NCBI GenBank assembly: GCA_964617715.1
Contig: CAZTZN010000002.1
Span: forward strand, 30,233 to 94,232
DNA length: 64,000 nt
Source: JALGVA01 sp964617715
Lineage (GTDB): Bacteria; Armatimonadota; Zipacnadia; Zipacnadales; UBA5352
Reading direction: 5' to 3'
Numbering within the stretch: the first letter of the stretch is position 1; every line of letters begins with the position of its first letter. Under the pieces are notes generated by a model. That model had not been told where the DNA came from, did not search any database, and saw only the letters and a program-made list of their open reading frames with translations. A program made the position numbers and the translations under genes. Below are positions 59,271 through 64,000 of this stretch, in pieces.

Positions 59271-59705
59271 GAGCCTGTTCTGCCTCCTGACAAACACGCG
59301 CGACCGCGCTACGGTCCTCACTGCGAGCGAGCCGACCGGACGAGCGCCTGCCGCACGCTCTCCATCGGTGATCGCCGCGACGTCCTGATCTTCTGACATA
59401 AGTGGGCCAGCGCAAGTCACCGCCACAGCCCACGCCCGCCACGCCCCTTCACTTCACCCCGAACCGCCATTGAGGCCTGGCGCCACACATACTTCGCCGG
59501 TGAGGGTCGTCGCTCCTGCCGATTGGCGGTGTCATGGACGACAGCGAAGGTCCCGCGCTGGGACCCGGCGAAGTGCGCATCTCGGTTGAGCAGGTTCCGG
59601 CCCCCGGGAGGCGTCGGTCGGTGTACCACGACCCGTCCCTCCCGGATGGCTGTTGTACCGCCACATCACCGTCGCCACGCACCGGCGGCGGCAGACGAGG
59701 CCCCC
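59271..59705. other. Intergenic region between the flavin reductase and the Na/Pi cotransporter
   Basis: Divergent 435-base region. No protein-like frame and no strong promoter pair were seen on either strand, although both flanking genes must be transcribed from here. Confidence 0.35.
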
Positions 59706-61535
59706 GTGAACGAGATCAACTGGTTCGAGATGATCGCCGGCACGCTCGGCGGAGTCGCGCTGCTCATGTACGGCATCCGTGTCATGGGCGACGGGCTCGA
59801 GAGCGCGGCCGGGAATGCCATCCGCCGCATCCTCGCGGCGCTGACCCGCAACGCCTGGCTGGGCTGCCTGGTGGGCACGGTCGTCACCGGCATCGTCCAG
59901 AGTTCCAGCGCAGTGACGGTCATGACCGTCGGTTTTGTCAACGCGCAGCTCATGACCTTCCGCCAGGCGCTGGGCGTCATCTACGGCGCCAACATCGGCA
60001 CCACGGTCACCGGCCAGATCATGGCCTTCCAGATCACCCAGGCGGCGCTGCCGGCCATCGCCATCGGCTTCGCGCTGAACCTGGTCGCCAAGCGGCGGGT
60101 GCTCAAGGACCTGGGCCAGGGCATCCTGGGCTTCGGCATCCTCTTCCTGGGCCTGATGCTGCTCAAGGACTCGGTCGAGACCCTCAAGCACAGTGAGCTG
60201 GCGACCCAGCTCTTCACCGATTTCAGCCACAGCCTGATCATGGCCATTGTGGTGGGCACCGTCGTGACCATGCTGATCCAGTCCAGCTCTGCCTCTCTGG
60301 GCATCACCATGGCGCTCGCCGCCAACAACCTGATCACACTCGAGGCGGCCATCGCCCTCATGCTCGGGGACAACATCGGGACCTGCATCACCGCTCAGGT
60401 GGCCTCATTCGGCACGCAGCCCACCGCTCGCCGCACCGCGTGGTCGCACACACTGCACAATGTCGTCGGCGTTATCCTCGCCCTGCTGATGCTCAAGTGG
60501 TTCGTCCCCTTCGTTCTCTACCTGTCGCCGTCCTCGATCGGGCTCGACCCGGCCTCGAGCGCCTATCAGGCGGCGGTACAGCGTCAGGTGGCGAACTCGC
60601 ACACGCTGTTCAATGTCCTCAACGCAGTCCTCTTCCTCATCTTCAACCGCTGGTTCGCCGAGGCGCTCGAACGCTGGATTCCCGATCGCCGGCGCGACGA
60701 GGTCCAGGCGGCGCACATCGACCGGCGCCTGCTGGAGACGCCCACGGCGGCCGCGGCGGCCACCCTGCAGGAACTGGGCCGAATGGCACGTGCCTGCCGC
60801 ACACTGGTGCGCGACTGCACCGCCGCGATCCTCAACCCCGAGCGGGCACAGCTCGATGACCTGTGGGCGCAGGACAGGGTCATCGATCACCTGCAGGAGA
60901 GCATCACCGACTATGTCGTGGAGCTGATGGAAGAGGACTTGCCCGAGAACGTGGCGCTGCACGTCCCCGCCATGCTGCACATCACCAACGACCTCGAACG
61001 AGTCGGCGATCACTGCAAGAACCTGATCGAGCTGACCGAGCAGCGCCTGCGGGAGCGGCTGGAGTGGACTGAAGCCGCCGACCGCAGCGTGCGCGAGATA
61101 GCGGGCATGGTCGATCAGATGCTCGAGCTGAGCATCCGCGCCTTCGGCGGCGAAGACGGGGTACTCCCGGACCGGATCCTGCAGATTGAGGAGATGGTGA
61201 ACGAGGCCACCGAGCGCGGCCGCGCCGAGCACATGGCGCGCGCGCGCGCCGGCGTCTGTCTGGCGCTGCCGGGCGTGATCTTCCTCGACACACTGATGAA
61301 CTACGAGAAAATCGGCGACCACGTCCGCAATCTGGCCCACGCCTTTGCCGATGGTCTCATGGACGCGGGCGCGCCGCTGCGCACCACGGAGCCGGACGCC
61401 CCCGACCGGGAGACCGAGCTGGCACAGACGCCCACCAGGCCCGAGCCCCAGCCTTCGCTACCCCTCGACCCCAACCACCACCACGGGGCCGAGGACGAAC
61501 TCGGGGCGCCGGGACATGACGACGGCGGCATGTGA
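59706..61535 (+). CDS. Na/Pi cotransporter with C-terminal PhoU-like domain
   Basis: A 609-residue protein from GTG 59706 (VNEINWFEMIAGTLGG). The N-terminal half (about 1-310) has eight or more membrane segments and the two QSSS repeats of the SLC34/NptA family: GIVQSSSAVTVMTVGF and MLIQSSSASLGITMAL, each followed by a GANIGT or GDNIGT motif. The cytosolic C-terminal half (about 345-560) is PhoU-like, with 'HITNDLERVGDHCKNL' and 'NYEKIGDHVRNLAHAF'. It should import phosphate with sodium, with the PhoU-like part regulating it. The last 26 codons, His/Asp-rich, overlap the convergent VCBS gene by 78 bases. Confidence 0.92.
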   Translation: MNEINWFEMIAGTLGGVALLMYGIRVMGDGLESAAGNAIRRILAALTRNAWLGCLVGTVVTGIVQSSSAVTVMTVGFVNAQLMTFRQALGVIYGANIGTTVTGQIMAFQITQAALPAIAIGFALNLVAKRRVLKDLGQGILGFGILFLGLMLLKDSVETLKHSELATQLFTDFSHSLIMAIVVGTVVTMLIQSSSASLGITMALAANNLITLEAAIALMLGDNIGTCITAQVASFGTQPTARRTAWSHTLHNVVGVILALLMLKWFVPFVLYLSPSSIGLDPASSAYQAAVQRQVANSHTLFNVLNAVLFLIFNRWFAEALERWIPDRRRDEVQAAHIDRRLLETPTAAAAATLQELGRMARACRTLVRDCTAAILNPERAQLDDLWAQDRVIDHLQESITDYVVELMEEDLPENVALHVPAMLHITNDLERVGDHCKNLIELTEQRLRERLEWTEAADRSVREIAGMVDQMLELSIRAFGGEDGVLPDRILQIEEMVNEATERGRAEHMARARAGVCLALPGVIFLDTLMNYEKIGDHVRNLAHAFADGLMDAGAPLRTTEPDAPDRETELAQTPTRPEPQPSLPLDPNHHHGAEDELGAPGHDDGGM

Positions 61536-63782
61536 GAAGAACGGATAGACGCTCCACTCAACGCACGCCAGGATGTCGGGCCGGCCGTCGCCGGTCAGAT
61601 CGCCCACCCACGGATGTGGCCCGTGGTAGGTGATCTTTATCGGCTCCCCGAAGCAGCACAGCGTCACCGGCGGCTCGAAGACCGGCTCGGTCGCGCTCCC
61701 GCAGTTGCGCAGCAGGAAGATGCTGGCTGCGTTCGGATCGGAGCCGGCGCAACTGTATACGATGTCGATCAACCCGTCGCCGTCCCAGTCCACGCACACG
61801 AAGCGCTCGCTCCACCGCGCGCCGGGCACCACCAGCGAGGCGTCGATGCTGCGCCCGTCTGCCAGGCGTAGCAGCCCCTGCTTGCGCAGGCGCAGTTCCC
61901 CCGTGTCGTCTCGGTACTGCACGAAAAGCGTCAACTTGCGCGTGAAGCCGTCGTGAGTCACCAGGTCCATCAGTCCGTCGCCATTGAGGTCGGCGAAGCC
62001 CGCGCCCGTGCGCCAGAAGAAGGGCCGCGTCTCCTCGCAGGGATAGGGCTGGTTGGGCGTGTCGCGATTGCCCGCGAGTTCCGCCGAACGCGCGCGCTGC
62101 TCCGGACCGTCGGGGTAGCCGTCGCAGATGATCTGGCGACGCTCGCCGAAGCGTGGTTCCTCGCGCGTGCCGATGTTGCGGTACCAGAAGATGCGGTTGG
62201 TCTCGTTGGGCAGCATCAGGTCCGGCAGCCCATCACCGTCCCAGTCCACGAAGACGGGGTAGGGGTAGCCCATGTTGTGCCAGTGCTCACAGTCGAGCAC
62301 CTCGTTGCGCAGGATGCGGATCGGCTCACCATCGGCGAGGATCGGCCGCGCCTCGGCGAACACCGGCCGCTGTGTGGTACCCTCGTTGATGACGATGCGC
62401 GGCCAGCCGTAGCCACCACCGACCAGCAGGTCGAGATCGCCGTCGCCATCCCAGTCGCACAGGCAGGGCCAGGCCTGGTCGCTCAGCGCCAGCACTGCAG
62501 AGAGCGATTCCGCACGCGCCGCCCGGCGAAAGCGTGGCTGTGGGCCGATGACGGTCTGCTCGAAGAAGGTTACCTGCTGCCAGAGATCGTGGCCGACGAT
62601 GATCCCGCGCCGGTCGCCATCGACCGCGGGCGCCACCGACGTGCACCACCAGCAGTCGATGTCTCCAAGCACCTGCGGTGGGCCGAAGCGCGGCGGGTCG
62701 CCGCCCTCGTTGCGCCGCCAGGCGACCCGCTTCGCGCGCGCATCACCCTCCTCGGGGGCCACCAGGCAGACGGCATCGAGCCGGCCATCGCCATCGACGT
62801 CGAGGAAGCACGCGCCCTCACCGGCGTCGATGGCCACCGGGTCGGCCAGCATCGGCGGCCAGCCATCAGGGTTCGTATTGCGCAGGAAGGTGCTCGCCAC
62901 CACGATGTCGATGGCCCCGTCGCCGTCGAGGTCCACGGCGCGGCAGGGCGCCCACTGCTCGGTGCCGCGGGGGACGCCGCCCGCCGCGACGAATATCGGC
63001 ATCCCCCCGGCATCGCGCTCACCTGAGTTGCGGTAGAAATGCAGTTTCTCGCCGCCGCGGGGCGAGTAGACCAGATCCACCAGGCCATCCCCGTCCAGGT
63101 CCGCGAGGTCGGCGGCCATGTAGATGTGACTGATGTCGCGAAACTCCCGCGAGCCCGGCTCTTCCACGTAGCGCAGGCGCACCGGGTCCGCAACCTCAAG
63201 GGCGTCATCACCGCCCACGCGCGGGAAGCAGAACACGCCATCCCACGGCTCTCCAGGGCGCCAGGCGTAGTTCCAACACCCGACGAGATCGCCGCGCCCG
63301 TCGCCGGTGACATCCACGAGGCCACACAGGCCGATGGCCGTCACCGGACGCGGCTCACCGGCATTGTAACGCAGTAGGTCGCCGGTGCCGATCCTGGGTG
63401 TGTGCCGCGCGGGAGCGAGCATCACCCGCCGCGCGGTCGTCGTGAAGCGAATCTCGTAGCGCACGTGCTCGGGGTCCTCGATGACCCACTGCACCCGGCC
63501 GCGATCACCGTAGCGGAAGCCCTCGCCGAGTGCGTGCGGAACGGCCTCGCCGGTCAGTGCGTCGATGACTTCGATGGAGTTGGGATCGAGCACGCCGGGC
63601 AGGCCCGCGTCGGCGATGATCCGCGCGAAGTCGATCTCCGGGTCCATGGGGACGTTGGACAGCGGTAACTCAGAGGTGACGGTCAGGGGGATGGCGTAGC
63701 GTTCGGCCCCCCGCACCGGCAGTGCCGCGGACAGCAGGATACACGCGACCGCAGCGGCGATCCATCCGGCACACAGACTCAT
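61458..63782 (-). CDS. Secreted VCBS/FG-GAP repeat protein
   Basis: ATG 63782 is preceded by GGGAGG. The 774-residue product has a signal peptide (WIAAAVACILLSAALPVRG), an N-terminal beta domain (about 25-130), and then a propeller-like array with nine calcium-type motifs of the form DxDGDGxxDL (examples DLDGDGLVDL, DVDGDGRLDA, DWDGDGLPDL). Such repeats form beta-propellers that bind calcium and often carbohydrate or protein. No catalytic domain is seen. The 3' end overlaps the convergent transporter gene by 78 bases. It lies 39 bases after the partial sugar isomerase gene on the same strand. Confidence 0.88.
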   Translation of the reverse strand: MSLCAGWIAAAVACILLSAALPVRGAERYAIPLTVTSELPLSNVPMDPEIDFARIIADAGLPGVLDPNSIEVIDALTGEAVPHALGEGFRYGDRGRVQWVIEDPEHVRYEIRFTTTARRVMLAPARHTPRIGTGDLLRYNAGEPRPVTAIGLCGLVDVTGDGRGDLVGCWNYAWRPGEPWDGVFCFPRVGGDDALEVADPVRLRYVEEPGSREFRDISHIYMAADLADLDGDGLVDLVYSPRGGEKLHFYRNSGERDAGGMPIFVAAGGVPRGTEQWAPCRAVDLDGDGAIDIVVASTFLRNTNPDGWPPMLADPVAIDAGEGACFLDVDGDGRLDAVCLVAPEEGDARAKRVAWRRNEGGDPPRFGPPQVLGDIDCWWCTSVAPAVDGDRRGIIVGHDLWQQVTFFEQTVIGPQPRFRRAARAESLSAVLALSDQAWPCLCDWDGDGDLDLLVGGGYGWPRIVINEGTTQRPVFAEARPILADGEPIRILRNEVLDCEHWHNMGYPYPVFVDWDGDGLPDLMLPNETNRIFWYRNIGTREEPRFGERRQIICDGYPDGPEQRARSAELAGNRDTPNQPYPCEETRPFFWRTGAGFADLNGDGLMDLVTHDGFTRKLTLFVQYRDDTGELRLRKQGLLRLADGRSIDASLVVPGARWSERFVCVDWDGDGLIDIVYSCAGSDPNAASIFLLRNCGSATEPVFEPPVTLCCFGEPIKITYHGPHPWVGDLTGDGRPDILACVEWSVYPFFSHAAVVMSRRPEFVLGPVVVVGVEG

Positions 63783-63821
63783 CGGCGCGGCCTCCCGGTC
63801 CGGTCCCGCCCCCGGGTGCTA

Positions 63822-64000
63822 TCACCGGCCTCTCCGGTCGCGCTCGCCGGAGATGCCCAGCACATCGTTGAGATAGCGCTTGTTGGTGCGACAGGCGACG
63901 GCGGGGTCCAGCGAGGTGTAATCGAGGTCTACGACCACCCAGCCGTCAAAGCCGCCCTCCTGCAGCGCCCGCCAGCAGGCCGGGAAGTCCACGATCCCGG
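63822..64000 (-). CDS. Sugar phosphate isomerase/epimerase family protein (5' end cut by window)
   Basis: Only the last 59 codons are in the window, read from the window edge to the TGA at 63824-63822. The end reads IVDFPACWRALQEGGFDGWV, then VVDLDYTSLDP and NKRYLNDVLGI, the pattern found at the C-terminus of TIM-barrel sugar phosphate isomerases such as IolE-like proteins. It lies directly upstream of the VCBS gene on the same strand. Confidence 0.7.
   Translation of the reverse strand, partial: GIVDFPACWRALQEGGFDGWVVVDLDYTSLDPAVACRTNKRYLNDVLGISGERDRRGR

Noticed and set aside
59523..59705. Upstream extension of the Na/Pi transporter reading frame
   Set aside because: The extra 61 residues are Arg/Pro-rich without membrane or signal features; GTG 59706 gives the family N-terminus.

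Overview
The window is GC-rich chromosomal DNA of a free-living bacterium, packed with long genes on both strands and carrying clear sigma70-type promoters (several TTGACG/TATACT or TTGxxx/TATAAT pairs with 16-18 bp spacers) and strong Shine-Dalgarno sequences. I see no insertion sequence, prophage, integrase or CRISPR array. A pseudopilin with an H-X9-DG tail, secreted glycosyl-hydrolase-like TIM barrels, VCBS-repeat proteins, a membrane pyrophosphatase, a B12-dependent ribonucleotide reductase and a rimP-nusA-infB-DUF503-rbfA-nrnA-truB-ribF operon together suggest an uncultured Armatimonadota-like or related lineage. This placement is inference from gene content, not from a marker tree.

Layout. 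1-6.1 kb: an unknown membrane-anchored protein (cut by the window start) below folE2, a pseudopilin, an exported isoaspartyl methyltransferase and a Lon-family protease. 6.3-14.1 kb: a tightly packed translation/RNA operon from rimP to ribF behind one strong promoter and a terminator-like leader hairpin. 14.1-19.5 kb: dtd-TPR-MBL operon, a lipoprotein, mtaB, rpmB, a DUF1385 protein. 19.5-28.6 kb: argS followed by six same-strand genes that look like a secreted/cytoplasmic carbohydrate-processing set. 28.7-36.4 kb (minus strand): hppA with its own promoter, then an envelope-precursor operon rpiB, dCMP deaminase, wecA-like, wecB, AI-2E-like permease, uppP. 36.5-40 kb: an orphan GAF-PAS histidine kinase, a small membrane protein and a Gfo/Idh/MocA oxidoreductase. 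40.2-50.5 kb: gyrB, a PD40/TolB-like lipoprotein, gyrA, nrdJ and a SagB-type nitroreductase. 50.5-57.4 kb: a CHASE2 nucleotide cyclase divergent from a FecR-domain protein, then an operon of two PilT-type ATPases with a cysteine-rich membrane protein, and tRNA-Ala(GGC). 57.5-64 kb: a doubly frameshifted SLOG-family gene, a nitroreductase/flavin reductase pair, a Na/Pi cotransporter, a VCBS-repeat secreted protein, and the end of a sugar isomerase cut by the window edge.

Most notable points: NusA carries at its C-terminus a second copy of the IF2_N module that also opens the adjacent infB product; the pilus-retraction ATPase operon includes an eight-cysteine polytopic membrane protein; gyrB and gyrA are separated by an unrelated lipoprotein but share near-identical promoters; GyrA has Gln at the quinolone-resistance serine position; and a cyclase/FecR pair is arranged head to head.
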